Assembly (NCBI GenBank): GCA_945889445.1
Contig: CAMDBX010000020.1
Coordinates: 1 to 50,850 of the forward strand
From: Rhizobium sp. Q54
Lineage (GTDB): Bacteria; Pseudomonadota; Alphaproteobacteria; Rhizobiales; Aestuariivirgaceae
Direction of reading: 5' to 3'
Length of the DNA stretch: 50,850 nucleotides
Each line of letters starts with the position of its first letter. Position 1 is the first letter of the stretch. Below are positions 16,675 through 25,693 of the stretch, one piece after another. A program made the position numbers and the translations under genes. The notes beneath the pieces were generated by a model. The model was not told the origin of the DNA. It saw only the letters and a program-made list of their open reading frames with translations, and did not search any database.

Positions 16675-17721
16675 ATGCGCGTCGGTATCAACGGAATGGG
16701 CCGCATCGGACGGCTGGCCTTGCGGGCCGCTCTTGGAGCGGCTGAGCGCGGCGAGGACGATCCACGCCGCGGCAACGGGCTCGAGGTCGTCCATCTCAAC
16801 GAGATCAAGGGAGGGGCGGCAGCGACCGCCCACCTGCTCGAGTTTGATTCCGTCCAGGGGCGCTGGCGCGGCAACATAAGCTCTGAAGGCGAAGACACCA
16901 TTCGCATCGGCGAACGCAAGCTCGGCTTTTCCACAATACCCGCCGCCGGGGACATTCCGTGGGGTGACCTCGGCGTTGAATTGGTGCTGGAATGCAGCGG
17001 CAAATTCCTGACCCACGCGACCCTCGACGGCCATCTGAAACGTGGCGCAAAGCGGGTCATCGTTGCAGCCCCGGTCAAGGAACCGGACGTTCTCAACGTC
17101 GTGGTGGGCGTCAACCATCACCTCTATGATCCCACCAAGCACCCGATCGTCACCGCAGCCTCCTGCACCACCAACTGCCTCGCCCCGGTGGTCAAGGTCG
17201 TTCACGAGTCGATCGGCATCCGCCACGGCCAGATCACCACCATCCACGACCCGACCAATACCAATGTGGTGACCGACGCGCCGCACAAGGACCTGCGTCG
17301 CGCCCGCTCCGCCATGCTGTCGTTGCAACCGACGACGACAGGCAGCGCCACGGCCATCGCCCTCATCTACCCCGAACTCAAGGGCAAGCTTGACGGCCAT
17401 GCGGTGCGCGCACCTGTTCTCAACGCCTCACTGACCGACTGCGTGTTCGAACTCCAGCGTGCGACGACAAGGGAAGAGGTCAACGAACTGTTCGCCGAGG
17501 CCGCCAAGGGACCGCTCGCCGGCATCCTCGGCTATGAACCCCGCCCGCTGGTCTCGATCGACTATGCGCGCGATACCCGCTCTTCCATCATCGATGGGCT
17601 CTCGACGCTGGTAACGGACGGCACGCTGCTCAAGGTCTATGCCTGGTACGACAATGAGATGGGCTATGCCTGCCGCATGGTCGATCTTGCCTGCCACCTG
17701 CGCGAAGTCGGCATCTCATGA
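16675..17721 (+). CDS. ArsJ-associated glyceraldehyde-3-phosphate dehydrogenase
   Basis: The 348-residue enzyme is a GAPDH of the type linked with arsJ. With arsenate in place of phosphate it forms 1-arseno-3-phosphoglycerate, which ArsJ exports. The Rossmann start is [16 protein letters not shown], and the catalytic Cys164 lies in [11 protein letters not shown]. The NAD-binding and catalytic segments ([33 protein letters not shown]) are intact. I placed the start at 16675, preceded by GAGGAGAA; an upstream in-frame extension covers the end of arsR. The stop overlaps the arsJ start by four bases. It is unlikely to be the housekeeping glycolytic enzyme. Confidence 0.93.
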   Translation: MRVGINGMGRIGRLALRAALGAAERGEDDPRRGNGLEVVHLNEIKGGAAATAHLLEFDSVQGRWRGNISSEGEDTIRIGERKLGFSTIPAAGDIPWGDLGVELVLECSGKFLTHATLDGHLKRGAKRVIVAAPVKEPDVLNVVVGVNHHLYDPTKHPIVTAASCTTNCLAPVVKVVHESIGIRHGQITTIHDPTNTNVVTDAPHKDLRRARSAMLSLQPTTTGSATAIALIYPELKGKLDGHAVRAPVLNASLTDCVFELQRATTREEVNELFAEAAKGPLAGILGYEPRPLVSIDYARDTRSSIIDGLSTLVTDGTLLKVYAWYDNEMGYACRMVDLACHLREVGIS

Positions 17722-18947
17722 CGGCGGGCACGCGCAACTACGCAATCGTCACGTCCGCCTACTGGGGGTTCACCCTCACCGATGGCGCCTTGCGCATGTT
17801 GGTTCTGCTGCACTTCTTCAATCTGGGCTATTCACCCTTCGTGCTGTCCTTCCTGTTCCTCCTCTATGAAGCGGCAGGGATAGCGGCCAATTTCGTCGGT
17901 GGCTGGCTCGCTACCCGCTTCGGCATCACGCGGATGCTGACGGTCGGCCTCTCGACGCAAATCATCGGCTTCCTCGTGCTCTCTGCCCTCTCGCCCGATT
18001 GGACCGCCGCTGCGTCGGTCGCATGGGTCGTCATGGCGCAGGGCATCTGTGGTGTTGCCAAGGACCTCACAAAAACCGCATCGAAGTCAGCCATCAAGGT
18101 GGCCGAGAAGGAAGCCCGCGCTGAGGATGCGGAAGGCCGCCTGTTCCGCTGGGTGGCATGGTTCACCGGATCGAAGAACGCCATGAAGGGGCTCGGCTTC
18201 TTCCTGGGCGGCGTTCTGCTCCAGGTCGCAGGCTTCAGCCTGTCGCTGTGGCTGATGGCGCTGATGCTGGCACTGGTGCTTGTGGGCGTTGTCTGGTCGC
18301 TGCCGCCGATGATGGGAAAGAGCAAGGCCTCTTCATCGGCAAGGGAACTGTTCGGCAAGTCGCGGGGCGTAAACCTGCTTGCCGCTGCCCGCATCTTCCT
18401 CTTCGGCGCACGAGACGTGTGGTTCGTCGTGGGGGTCCCTGTCTTTCTCTATGCCAATGGCTGGACCTTCACCATGGTTGGCGGCTTCATGGCGCTGTGG
18501 ACCATTTTCTACGGCCTCACCCAGGCGTCGGCACCTGCCGTTATCAAACGGAGCGCTGACGGACTGACGGCTGAAGTGCCAGCGGCTCGCCTGTGGTCCG
18601 CGCTACTCGCGCTCGTGCCGGTCATCATCATCCTAGCACTTGCCGCCAACACCCCGGTTCGACCCGACATCATTCTCGTCGCAGGCCTTGCTGTGTTCGG
18701 GGCGGCCTTCGCCATCAACTCCTCCGTACACTCCTACCTGATCCTTGCCTATGCCGGGTCAGAGAAGGCGGCTGAGGACGTGGGATTCTACTATGCGGCC
18801 AACGCCGCTGGTCGCTTTACGGGGACGCTTCTGTCAGGCATGCTTTACCAATGGGGTGGGCTCACGGCTTGTCTTGCAGGCTCTGCCATCATGCTTGCAC
18901 TTTGCTTTGTCGCGACGATGATGCTGCCGTTATCGAGAGAGGCCTAG
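17718..18947 (+). CDS. arsJ: ArsJ organoarsenical efflux transporter
   Basis: The 409-residue major-facilitator protein has about twelve membrane helices and the ArsJ-type opening [20 protein letters not shown] polar loop with [16 protein letters not shown], followed by a [17 protein letters not shown] segment, is characteristic of the family. ArsJ exports 1-arseno-3-phosphoglycerate, which breaks down outside to arsenate, so the pair acts as an arsenate efflux route that needs no reduction. Its start overlaps the GAPDH stop (ATGA). No arsenate reductase or ArsB/Acr3 pump is present in this window, so this route stands alone here. Confidence 0.93.
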   Translation: MTAGTRNYAIVTSAYWGFTLTDGALRMLVLLHFFNLGYSPFVLSFLFLLYEAAGIAANFVGGWLATRFGITRMLTVGLSTQIIGFLVLSALSPDWTAAASVAWVVMAQGICGVAKDLTKTASKSAIKVAEKEARAEDAEGRLFRWVAWFTGSKNAMKGLGFFLGGVLLQVAGFSLSLWLMALMLALVLVGVVWSLPPMMGKSKASSSARELFGKSRGVNLLAAARIFLFGARDVWFVVGVPVFLYANGWTFTMVGGFMALWTIFYGLTQASAPAVIKRSADGLTAEVPAARLWSALLALVPVIIILALAANTPVRPDIILVAGLAVFGAAFAINSSVHSYLILAYAGSEKAAEDVGFYYAANAAGRFTGTLLSGMLYQWGGLTACLAGSAIMLALCFVATMMLPLSREA

Positions 18948-18998
18948 ACTACCCAGCCAGAATCTCCACTGAGGCCAGCTACCAGAACGCAACCGCGC

Positions 18999-19694
18999 TC
19001 AACGTGGCAAGGATGCAGTTGTATCCTTCTTGGGCCGCGGGCCAGAAGGACCCTTGCCATCCACGAGATAGCAAATATTCTCGGCGATATTCGTCGCGTG
19101 GTCGCCGATGCGCTCCATGTTCTTCGCCGCGAAAACCAGGTGCGTGGCAGTGCCGATGGTGCGCGGATTTTCAAGCATATAGGTCAGGAGTTGCCGGAAG
19201 ACGGCGTTGTAGAGCTCGTCCAGCTCCTCGTCGCGCTGCCAGACGGACAGCGCGGCAGCCGTATCGTTGTCCCTGAAGGCCATTAGAACCTTGCGCAGTT
19301 CCTCCTCTGCCAACTCGCCGATAGGGAGCACCACAGCTGCCAGACGCGTGCTGTGGTCTGACATGGCGGCAGATCGTTTGGCAATATTCTTCGCCAAATC
19401 ACCGATGCGCTCAAGATCGGCTGCGATCTTGAGCGAGGCCATGATCGCACGAAGATCGCCAGCCAACGGCTGGCGCCTCGCAATCATGCGGACCGCCTTC
19501 TCCTCAATGTCCCTGAACAGGCAATCGACCGTGATATCCTTACGGACCGCCTGTTCCGCCAGTCTTGCGTCGAACCGTTGCAAGGCCTCTCCAGCGGCGC
19601 CGACTTGCTCAACCACCACGTCACCCATGGTCTCGATCAGAGACCGAAGTTCCGCGAGGTCCCCGTCAAATGCTCTTACGATATGTTCAGACAT
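18999..19694 (-). CDS. phoU: PhoU phosphate-signalling protein
   Basis: The 231-residue protein is PhoU, a two-fold repeat of three-helix bundles. Metal-cluster motifs of the family are seen twice: KIAADLERIGDLAKNIA and AKNMERIGDHATNIAE. PhoU links phosphate transporters to the PhoR/PhoB system and keeps the Pho regulon off when phosphate is ample. Usually it follows pst genes; here it stands alone, divergent from phnC, which places a negative Pho regulator beside a Pho-box-controlled importer. The ATG at 19694 begins MSEHIVRAF. The gene converges with arsJ across about 50 bases. Length is normal. Confidence 0.95.
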   Translation of the reverse strand: MSEHIVRAFDGDLAELRSLIETMGDVVVEQVGAAGEALQRFDARLAEQAVRKDITVDCLFRDIEEKAVRMIARRQPLAGDLRAIMASLKIAADLERIGDLAKNIAKRSAAMSDHSTRLAAVVLPIGELAEEELRKVLMAFRDNDTAAALSVWQRDEELDELYNAVFRQLLTYMLENPRTIGTATHLVFAAKNMERIGDHATNIAENICYLVDGKGPSGPRPKKDTTASLPR

Positions 19695-19840
19695 GACAAT
19701 CCATGAAAGCCGCACGAGGTATACCTGACGGCCGGAGGGAGGCCGGCAGCCAGATGATCCTAGCATTCTCGTCGCACTGCAGCAATGCCACCACCTTGTT
19801 CTTGCTTGGCAACTGCTGTTGCCAGGCTCACTCCCACCGA

Positions 19841-19880
19841 CCGTCATCCAGTTGCAATCTATCTGTCACGCAGCTGTTGT
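19841..19880 (+). promoter_or_regulatory. Extended Pho-box-like site before phnC
   Basis: Four heptamers occur in 11-base phase: CCGTCAT, TTGCAAT, CTGTCAC and CTGTTGT. The best pair, CTGTCAC-GCAG-CTGTTGT at 19863-19880, matches at 12 of 14 positions by my count. It lies 39 bases before the phnC start, the expected place for PhoB activation. Confidence 0.65.
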
Positions 19881-19919
19881 TGCCTTGCGGTTAATCCCAA
19901 ATCCGCAAGGAAGGCGCAC

Positions 19920-20729
19920 ATGCTCCGCATCGAAAACCTCGGCAAGCGTTTCGGCGGCAAGCCCGCCCTTTCAGGAGTTTCCGCCGAGATCATCGACGGC
20001 TCATTTGTCGGTGTTATCGGCCGCTCCGGCGCCGGCAAGTCGACTTTGCTCCGCTGCATCAACCGTCTCGTGGATCCGTCCGAGGGCCGCATCTCCTTCC
20101 AAGGCAAAGACGTCACCAGCCTGCGTGGGCGGGCGCTTCGCGACTGGCGGTCCTCCTGCGGCATGATCTTCCAGCAGTTCAATCTCGCCGGGCGGTTGGA
20201 CGTCCTCACCAACGTGCTGATGGGGCGCATCAATCACATTTCGCTGGTCCCGGCCCTGCTCAAGGCCTGGCCGGACGAGGAAAAGCTGCGGGCACTCCGC
20301 GCCCTCGACCGACTGGACCTCGCCGAACTCGCCGGTCAGCGTGCCGAGAGCCTGTCAGGCGGGCAACAGCAGCGCGTCGCCATCGCCCGAACGCTTGTGC
20401 AGGACCCGCGCATCATCCTCGCCGACGAACCTGTCGCCTCGCTCGATCCGCGCAATACCAAGATTGTGATGGACTCGCTCCGGAACCTTCACCGTGAGTC
20501 CGGCATCACCGTCATGTGTAATCTCCACTCCCTCGATCTTGCCCGAGAATACTGCACACGGCTCATCGGCATGAAGGCTGGGCGCGTAGTCTTTGACGGC
20601 ACGCCCGAGGCGCTCACCGAAGACATCGTCATCGACCTCTATGGTCTTGAAGCGAACGACGTGCTGGACCTCCCGGAGGCGGCAGCACGGCAGTCCACCG
20701 GGTCCGCAGCGTTAGACAGCGCGGCCTGA
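19920..20729 (+). CDS. phnC: Phosphonate ABC importer ATP-binding protein
   Basis: The 269-residue ATPase drives phosphonate/phosphate-ester uptake. Walker A is [17 protein letters not shown], the Q-loop is [18 protein letters not shown], which is typical of PhnC, and the signature is [15 protein letters not shown]. Walker B is [13 protein letters not shown], and [12 protein letters not shown] holds the switch histidine. The ATG at 19920 is preceded by AAGGAAGG; the frame extends upstream without a better site. The genes phnC, phnD and two phnE copies are consecutive, as in the phoCDET/phnCDEE systems of rhizobia, some of which transport phosphate as well as phosphonates. Confidence 0.95.
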   Translation: MLRIENLGKRFGGKPALSGVSAEIIDGSFVGVIGRSGAGKSTLLRCINRLVDPSEGRISFQGKDVTSLRGRALRDWRSSCGMIFQQFNLAGRLDVLTNVLMGRINHISLVPALLKAWPDEEKLRALRALDRLDLAELAGQRAESLSGGQQQRVAIARTLVQDPRIILADEPVASLDPRNTKIVMDSLRNLHRESGITVMCNLHSLDLAREYCTRLIGMKAGRVVFDGTPEALTEDIVIDLYGLEANDVLDLPEAAARQSTGSAALDSAA

Positions 20730-20773
20730 ACTCGCCTCCCAATCTCACGATCCAACAAACAGGAGCTCTAGCC

Positions 20774-21682
20774 ATGATGAACCGTCGTAACATTCTGCAG
20801 GCCGCTGCCGGCCTCGCCACCCTGCCGGTCCTCGCGACCGCAGCCCGCGCCGACTGGAAGGCCGATTTCCCTGAACTGACGTTCGCGGTCGTGCCGGACG
20901 AGAATGCCACAGGTACCGAAAAGCGTTACGAGCCCTTTATACAATATCTCAGCAAGCAACTAGGCGTTCCAGTCAAGCTGCGAATTGCCAACGACTACGC
21001 CGCCGTTATCGAAGGGCAGATTGCCGGCAATATCCAGATCGCTCTTTATGGTCCTTCGGCATTTGCCCGCGCCCTGATGAACGGCGCCAAGACCGACGCA
21101 TTTGCCATGCAGGTGAACAAGGACGGCACGAAGGGCTACTACTCGGTACTCTATGTAAAGGCCGACTCACCCTATCAGAAGATTGAGGACCTGAAAGGCA
21201 AGAACCTCGGACTTGTCGATCCGAATTCGACCTCCGGGAACAACGTTCCGCGCTTTGAGATGAATACGATGGGCATCAAGCCAGAAGAGTTCTTCTCCAA
21301 CGTGGTTTACACTGGCAGTCACGAGAACGCTGTGATTGCCCTTCAGCAGGGCCAGGTTGACGGAGCCTTCAACTGGTGGAACGACGAGAACGAGTCCATG
21401 CTCCGCCGCATGGAGCGTAAGTCGATGGCGAAGTACGATGACTTCCGCATCATATTTAAGTCCAACCAGATCGTAAACTCGCCCTTCGCCATGCTGAACA
21501 CCCTGCCTGCCGAGCTTCAGACGGCAATCAAGGATGCCTTCTTCAGCATTGAGAAGAATGACCCGGAAGCCTTCCAGGTTATGACTGATGGCGAGCAGCA
21601 ACTTTGGACGCCAATCACCAACGCTGATTATCAGGTCATCATCGACCTGAACACCTTTGTCGACTCGTTGCGCAAGTCGTAA
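20774..21682 (+). CDS. phnD: Phosphonate-binding protein PhnD
   Basis: The 302-residue periplasmic protein begins with a signal peptide that carries a twin arginine (MMNRRNILQAAAG) and a likely cleavage site after ATAARA, so Tat export is possible. The mature part follows the PhnD fold: LTFAVVPDENATGTEKRYEP, a domain hinge near GQIAGNIQIALYGPSAFARA, and the ligand-pocket loop LVDPNSTSGNNVPR, where serine and threonine hydroxyls bind phosphonate oxygens. It hands ligand to the two PhnE permeases. AGGAG lies nine bases upstream of the start. A perfect hairpin follows the stop. Confidence 0.95.
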   Translation: MMNRRNILQAAAGLATLPVLATAARADWKADFPELTFAVVPDENATGTEKRYEPFIQYLSKQLGVPVKLRIANDYAAVIEGQIAGNIQIALYGPSAFARALMNGAKTDAFAMQVNKDGTKGYYSVLYVKADSPYQKIEDLKGKNLGLVDPNSTSGNNVPRFEMNTMGIKPEEFFSNVVYTGSHENAVIALQQGQVDGAFNWWNDENESMLRRMERKSMAKYDDFRIIFKSNQIVNSPFAMLNTLPAELQTAIKDAFFSIEKNDPEAFQVMTDGEQQLWTPITNADYQVIIDLNTFVDSLRKS

Positions 21683-21692
21683 CGCGGAACAG

Positions 21693-21717
21693 GACCCGCG
21701 CCACCTTGGCGCGGGTC
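21693..21717 (+). terminator. Intercistronic hairpin after phnD
   Basis: GACCCGCGCCA (21693-21703) pairs perfectly with TGGCGCGGGTC (21707-21717) around a three-base loop. It has no T tract. Lying between phnD and phnE, it probably protects the phnD message or reduces read-through, as with the hairpin after the other binding-protein gene at 13438. Confidence 0.6.
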
Positions 21718-21736
21718 GCTCCGCCGGGTACATCAT

Positions 21737-22627
21737 ATGAACTCCTCCGCCGCTATGCCGCCGCGCCCCACCGTAGAGCAGATGGCCAGCGCCTATGCTG
21801 CCGAGGTCGCTCTCAAGCGCCGGCGCTTTTTGGTCTCCACCATAGGTTTCGCCGCACTTGTAGTTCTGGCAGGCTGGATGGCGGAGATACGGCTTGACGT
21901 ATTCTTTGCCAACATTCACAAGTTTCCAAATTATATCGCCAGGCTTTTCGTTCTGGATTCAGGCCCCTTTGCAGGGCACTTCGTTCTCCTTGATGTACCA
22001 GCGTGGTTCTGGGGCATTGGAAAATGGCTCCGCCTTCTAGTCGACACGCTGTTGATCGCATATGTGGCTACATTTCTCGGAGCACTCTTTGCCTTCATTG
22101 CCTGCTTTCTTGCGGCCAACAACCTCGGTTCATCTCATTGGTCATCGTTCGCGGCGCGCCGCTTTCTGGAGTTTTGCCGCACCGTACCGGAACTCGTTTT
22201 TGCGCTGATCTTCGTCATGGCCTTCGGGCTGGGACCGATCGCCGGTATCCTCGCCATCGTCATCCACACAACCGGTGCCCTCGGAAAGCTCTTCTATGAA
22301 GTGCTCGAAAATGTCGACCAGAAGCCCATCGAAGGGCTGGTTGCCAGTGGTGCGTCGTGGACCAAGACGATGCGATTCGCCGTTCTGCCGCAGGTATTGG
22401 CCAACTTCCTCAGCTATGCACTGCTGCGCTTCGAGATCAATGTGCGCGGAGCATCAGTCATGGGCTTCGTCGGCGCCGGTGGCATCGGGCAGGACCTGAT
22501 GGAGGCGATCCGCAAATTCTACTACCCCGATGTCTCGGCCATTCTTGTTCTGATCATCATCACAGTGGCACTCATCGACCTCGTGACAGAACGCGTACGC
22601 CACCACTTCATCACGCAGGTGAGCTGA
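21737..22627 (+). CDS. phnE: Phosphonate ABC permease PhnE, first copy
   Basis: The 296-residue inner-membrane protein has about six transmembrane helices after a charged N-terminal stretch (ALKRRRFL). It bears the PhnE-specific sequence FCRTVPELVFALIFVMAFGLGP and the cytoplasmic loop IEGLVASGASWTKTM that docks with PhnC. GFVGAGGIGQDL follows near the C terminus, as in the family. It forms a heterodimeric channel with the adjacent second PhnE. The start at 21737 follows the hairpin; no strong ribosome site is seen, so translation may depend on the upstream message. One base separates it from the second copy. Confidence 0.94.
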   Translation: MNSSAAMPPRPTVEQMASAYAAEVALKRRRFLVSTIGFAALVVLAGWMAEIRLDVFFANIHKFPNYIARLFVLDSGPFAGHFVLLDVPAWFWGIGKWLRLLVDTLLIAYVATFLGALFAFIACFLAANNLGSSHWSSFAARRFLEFCRTVPELVFALIFVMAFGLGPIAGILAIVIHTTGALGKLFYEVLENVDQKPIEGLVASGASWTKTMRFAVLPQVLANFLSYALLRFEINVRGASVMGFVGAGGIGQDLMEAIRKFYYPDVSAILVLIIITVALIDLVTERVRHHFITQVS

Positions 22628-22628
22628 C

Positions 22629-23495
22629 ATGGCCAACACCGAACGCGCCGACGGCTATACCGAGATCGAGAACGCCGCAATGCGCGCTCGCTATGCCTCG
22701 GTCTTCGCACCACCCAGCTGGGGTGGAAGGTTGTTTGCCGCAGCGGCACTGGCGCTGCTGGTCTTCGGGCTTTGGCATCTCGGCTTCTCGCCCTCGCGCT
22801 TCCTCAACGGCGTTGGAAGCCTCGGCAAGCTCATCGTATTGATGTTCCCACCGGAGTGGGGCGACACGGCCACCCTGTGGCGCTTCGTGAAGTCATTGGG
22901 CGAAACCGTCGCGATCGCCTTCCTCGGCACTCTGCTCGCCGCCGGCATAGCCCTGCCGCTCAGCCTCATCGCGGCCCGAAACACCACCGTGTCACGCGTT
23001 CTGCGCTTCTTCACGCGGCGCAGCTTCGACACGCTGCGCGGGGTCGATACGTTGGTCTGGGCCCTGATCTGGGTGAATGTCGTCGGGCTCGGGCCCTTCG
23101 CCGGCGTGCTGGCCATCGCCATTTCCGACATCGGCTCCCTGGGAAAGTTGTTCTCCGAGGCCATCGAGGCCTCCGACCAGCGTTCGGTGGAAGGCGTCAA
23201 GGCGTCGGGCGGCGCCAAGCTGCACACCATCCGCTTCGGTCTTCTCCCGCAAGTCGCGCCAGTCCTTATCGGACAGTGCCTCTATTACTTCGAGTCGAAC
23301 ACCCGTTCGGCAACCATCATCGGCATCGTGGGTGCTGGCGGCATCGGATTGCAGCTTTCAGAGCAGATCCGGACACTTGAATGGCAGAAGGTCGCCTTGT
23401 TGATCATCATGATCCTCATCACCGTGTCGATCATCGATCATGTCTCAACCCGGCTGCGCAATGCGATTGTAGGCGGCAAGCCGACCGCGATCTGA
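22629..23495 (+). CDS. phnE: Phosphonate ABC permease PhnE, second copy
   Basis: The 288-residue protein is the second PhnE subunit, with about six membrane helices and the family segments RGVDTLVWALIWVNVVGLGP, EGVKASGGAKLHTIRFGLLP and IGIVGAGGIGLQL. The start codon begins one base after the previous stop, so the pair is coupled. Two different PhnE proteins after PhnC and PhnD match the rhizobial type of importer. Its end converges with the phnM paralogue, with about 80 bases between and no clear terminator. Confidence 0.94.
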   Translation: MANTERADGYTEIENAAMRARYASVFAPPSWGGRLFAAAALALLVFGLWHLGFSPSRFLNGVGSLGKLIVLMFPPEWGDTATLWRFVKSLGETVAIAFLGTLLAAGIALPLSLIAARNTTVSRVLRFFTRRSFDTLRGVDTLVWALIWVNVVGLGPFAGVLAIAISDIGSLGKLFSEAIEASDQRSVEGVKASGGAKLHTIRFGLLPQVAPVLIGQCLYYFESNTRSATIIGIVGAGGIGLQLSEQIRTLEWQKVALLIIMILITVSIIDHVSTRLRNAIVGGKPTAI

Positions 23496-23576
23496 ACTAG
23501 GTTGCAAGGAAACGTCCTCGTGACTGAGCGGCACGCCCCTTCCCGATGAGCGGTCGCACCGGAGTGGCGTCAAAGA

Positions 23577-24728
23577 CTAATGAGCCCGATAGACTGGCCG
23601 CCCGGCAACGATCGTCATCACAGGCATCCGATGCGTGGGCGAGATGACGACGAGGTCGGCGCGCCTCCCCACTTCGATACGACCCCGATCTAGCAGTCCG
23701 CTTGCCATGGCCGGCGCCGCGCTGATCAGCGCCCAAGCCTCATCCAAGCCGAGCACACCCCGCTCCTCGAGAGCGAATGCTGCCCTGAGTTGCGCGGGAT
23801 AGTAGTAGTCCGAGGCGAGAACTGTGCATCTGCCACCCCGAATCGCATCCTCGGCGCCGATCGCACCATTGTGACTTCCGCCGCGCACCACATTCGGAGC
23901 ACCAAGGACAATGACGTCACCCGCCTCCGCGGAGGCTGCCAGCGTCAGCTGGTTCATGGGAAACTCCGCGATCGCAGCACCCAGCGCCCGGTAGGCAAGG
24001 CGCTTGTCCGGCGTCATGTCATCGTGCGACAGCATGGCTATGCCCTGTGACGCCGCTACGGAGGCGATGGCCTGTATGGCGCCAGGAACCGCATCCTGCC
24101 TTTGTCCGATCCGCTGAAGAAGTTCGTTGTAGGCGGAAACATCCAGCATGGCCCGCTCCGCCGAACCCCGCAGCTTTATTTCCGAGCGTGACCCGGCAAG
24201 TGTCGGCGTCGTGTGGTCGTTGAAGGCCAGCAGTGGCTTCTTCGTGCGTGAGAACAGCGCCTGAACGTCCGCCATTTCATCGAGAGCGAATGTCTCCCAT
24301 CGGATGTGAATCCGATGGTCAACGAGGAGCCGCTCCTCAAGTCGATCAAGAACCTCAATGATCTTGAGCGCCTGCCCCAGGCTCCGAAGGCCGGGTTCCC
24401 AGGAGACGGTGATCCCGTGATAGGCCGTCGTGATGCCGTTGGCAGCAAGCTGCCTGTCCGTTTCGAGCATGGCGATCTCAAGGGGAAACACCGTCTTGGG
24501 CCGCGGCATGATCTGTCGCTCGAAGGCATCGCCGTGAATGTCGACGATCCCCGGCAGAACAAGGCAGCCATGAACATCGATCGCCCGTCCCGACGCCGCA
24601 CCCAAGGTGCGCAGCGCGACGATCTCCCCACCTGCACAAACGACGTCCGCCGAAACCAGTCCCTCGCCGGGTAAAAGGCAAAGCCCACCCCTGACAATCA
24701 GTTCCTGCTGAGGCCCGGCATCATCCAT
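23577..24728 (-). CDS. Diverged PhnM-like amidohydrolase
   Basis: The 383-residue protein is an amidohydrolase related to PhnM, which cleaves ribose 1-methylphosphonate 5-triphosphate to diphosphate and the 5-phosphate in the C-P lyase pathway. Metal-site segments are kept: GIVDIHGDAFERQIMPRPK, FNDHTTPT, LSHDDMTP and ASDYYYPAQLRAAF. The first site differs from the canonical HTDxxExHxxPRP by a glycine and by glutamine in place of a histidine position. A canonical PhnM lies 3 kb away, so this copy may act on another phosphonate intermediate. I chose the ATG at 24728, with GGAG nine bases upstream; GTG at 24743 is the alternative. A Pho-box-like site precedes it. Confidence 0.85.
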   Translation of the reverse strand: MDDAGPQQELIVRGGLCLLPGEGLVSADVVCAGGEIVALRTLGAASGRAIDVHGCLVLPGIVDIHGDAFERQIMPRPKTVFPLEIAMLETDRQLAANGITTAYHGITVSWEPGLRSLGQALKIIEVLDRLEERLLVDHRIHIRWETFALDEMADVQALFSRTKKPLLAFNDHTTPTLAGSRSEIKLRGSAERAMLDVSAYNELLQRIGQRQDAVPGAIQAIASVAASQGIAMLSHDDMTPDKRLAYRALGAAIAEFPMNQLTLAASAEAGDVIVLGAPNVVRGGSHNGAIGAEDAIRGGRCTVLASDYYYPAQLRAAFALEERGVLGLDEAWALISAAPAMASGLLDRGRIEVGRRADLVVISPTHRMPVMTIVAGRPVYRAH

Positions 24729-24765
24729 TTTCACGGTCTCCACCTTTGCACAAAGACGTGACGGC

Positions 24766-24788
24766 TCTTCATGACAGTGTCATGAAAC
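24766..24788. promoter_or_regulatory. Near-palindromic Pho-box-like site, divergent promoter
   Basis: On the minus strand GTTTCAT-GACA-CTGTCAT (24771-24788) matches the Pho pattern at 12 of 14 positions by my count. The site contains the 19-base palindrome TTCATGACAGTGTCATGAA (24768-24786), so the plus strand also offers a weaker match (24766-24783). It lies 43 bases before the phnM paralogue and about 40 before the second binding-protein gene. Confidence 0.6.
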
Positions 24789-24826
24789 GTTGCAAACTAA
24801 GCTTCGTCATACGAGGAGCGACATTC

Positions 24827-25693
24827 ATGACAATTCAGAAATGGCTTGCCAGCCTTGCACTTGCCGCTGGCCTTATCTCGACGGCTGCATCAGCCGAAAC
24901 CATCCGTCTCGCCGTCACAGACGTCGAAGGCATGGAGCAGCTGCAACGCGAGTATGGTGGCTTCGTCGAGGAACTCGAAAAGGCGACGGGCTATGACGTT
25001 GAATTCACGCCAGTCAACAACCGCACCGCCGCCGTCGAAGCCATGCGCGCCGAGCAGGTTGACTTCGTTCTGACTGGGCCGGCCGAATACGTGATCTTCG
25101 CCAAGCTCACGGACGCCAAGCCCGTGGTCGGCTGGCACCGCCCCGATTACTTCGCCCAGGTTGTGGTGATGGCCGAAGGTGATATCAAGTCGATGGCTGA
25201 CTTGAAGGGCAAGAAGGTTGCCTTCGGTGAGGTCGGTTCCACATCGCAGCAGCTCGGCCCCGCGCAGGTGCTGTCCGACGCCGGACTGAAGTACAATACC
25301 GACTACACCGCTGAAATCATCAAGCGCAACGTGGCTGTGGAAGCCATGATCCGCGGTGACGTTCAGGCCATAGGCATGAATCTCACTCACCTGCGCTCCG
25401 TGCGCGAGAAGTTCCCCGGCCAGAAGTTCGCCGTTGTCGGCCGCGGGCCAGACCTGCCGAATGACATCCTGATCTCCGCCTCCTATGTGAAGCCCGAGGT
25501 TGTCGAGACCGTGCGCAAGGCCTTCCTTGAGAAGGGCGACGTTCTCATGGGCGGCGTGCTCAAGGGTGAAGACACCAAGAAGTATGACGGCGGCTACTTC
25601 GTCGCCACGGTGAACGACAAGGACTACGACATGGTCCGCCTGATGTACGCTACCATCGGCGTGCCGGAGTTCTCCAAGTTCCTCGGTGAGTGA
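24827..25693 (+). CDS. Second PhnD-type phosphonate-binding protein
   Basis: The 288-residue periplasmic protein has a signal peptide (MTIQKWLASLALAAGL, cleavage after ASA) and the phosphonate-binding fold: IRLAVTDVEGMEQLQREYGG, VDFVLTGPAEYVIFAK, and the pocket loop FGEVGSTSQQLGP, which takes the place of the STSG loop of PhnD. It is clearly different from the PhnD at 20774, so it should bind another ligand, for example phosphite, methylphosphonate or 2-aminoethylphosphonate; sequence alone cannot decide. The ATG at 24827 is preceded by GAGGAG. The ATPase gene begins directly after its stop. Confidence 0.9.
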   Translation: MTIQKWLASLALAAGLISTAASAETIRLAVTDVEGMEQLQREYGGFVEELEKATGYDVEFTPVNNRTAAVEAMRAEQVDFVLTGPAEYVIFAKLTDAKPVVGWHRPDYFAQVVVMAEGDIKSMADLKGKKVAFGEVGSTSQQLGPAQVLSDAGLKYNTDYTAEIIKRNVAVEAMIRGDVQAIGMNLTHLRSVREKFPGQKFAVVGRGPDLPNDILISASYVKPEVVETVRKAFLEKGDVLMGGVLKGEDTKKYDGGYFVATVNDKDYDMVRLMYATIGVPEFSKFLGE

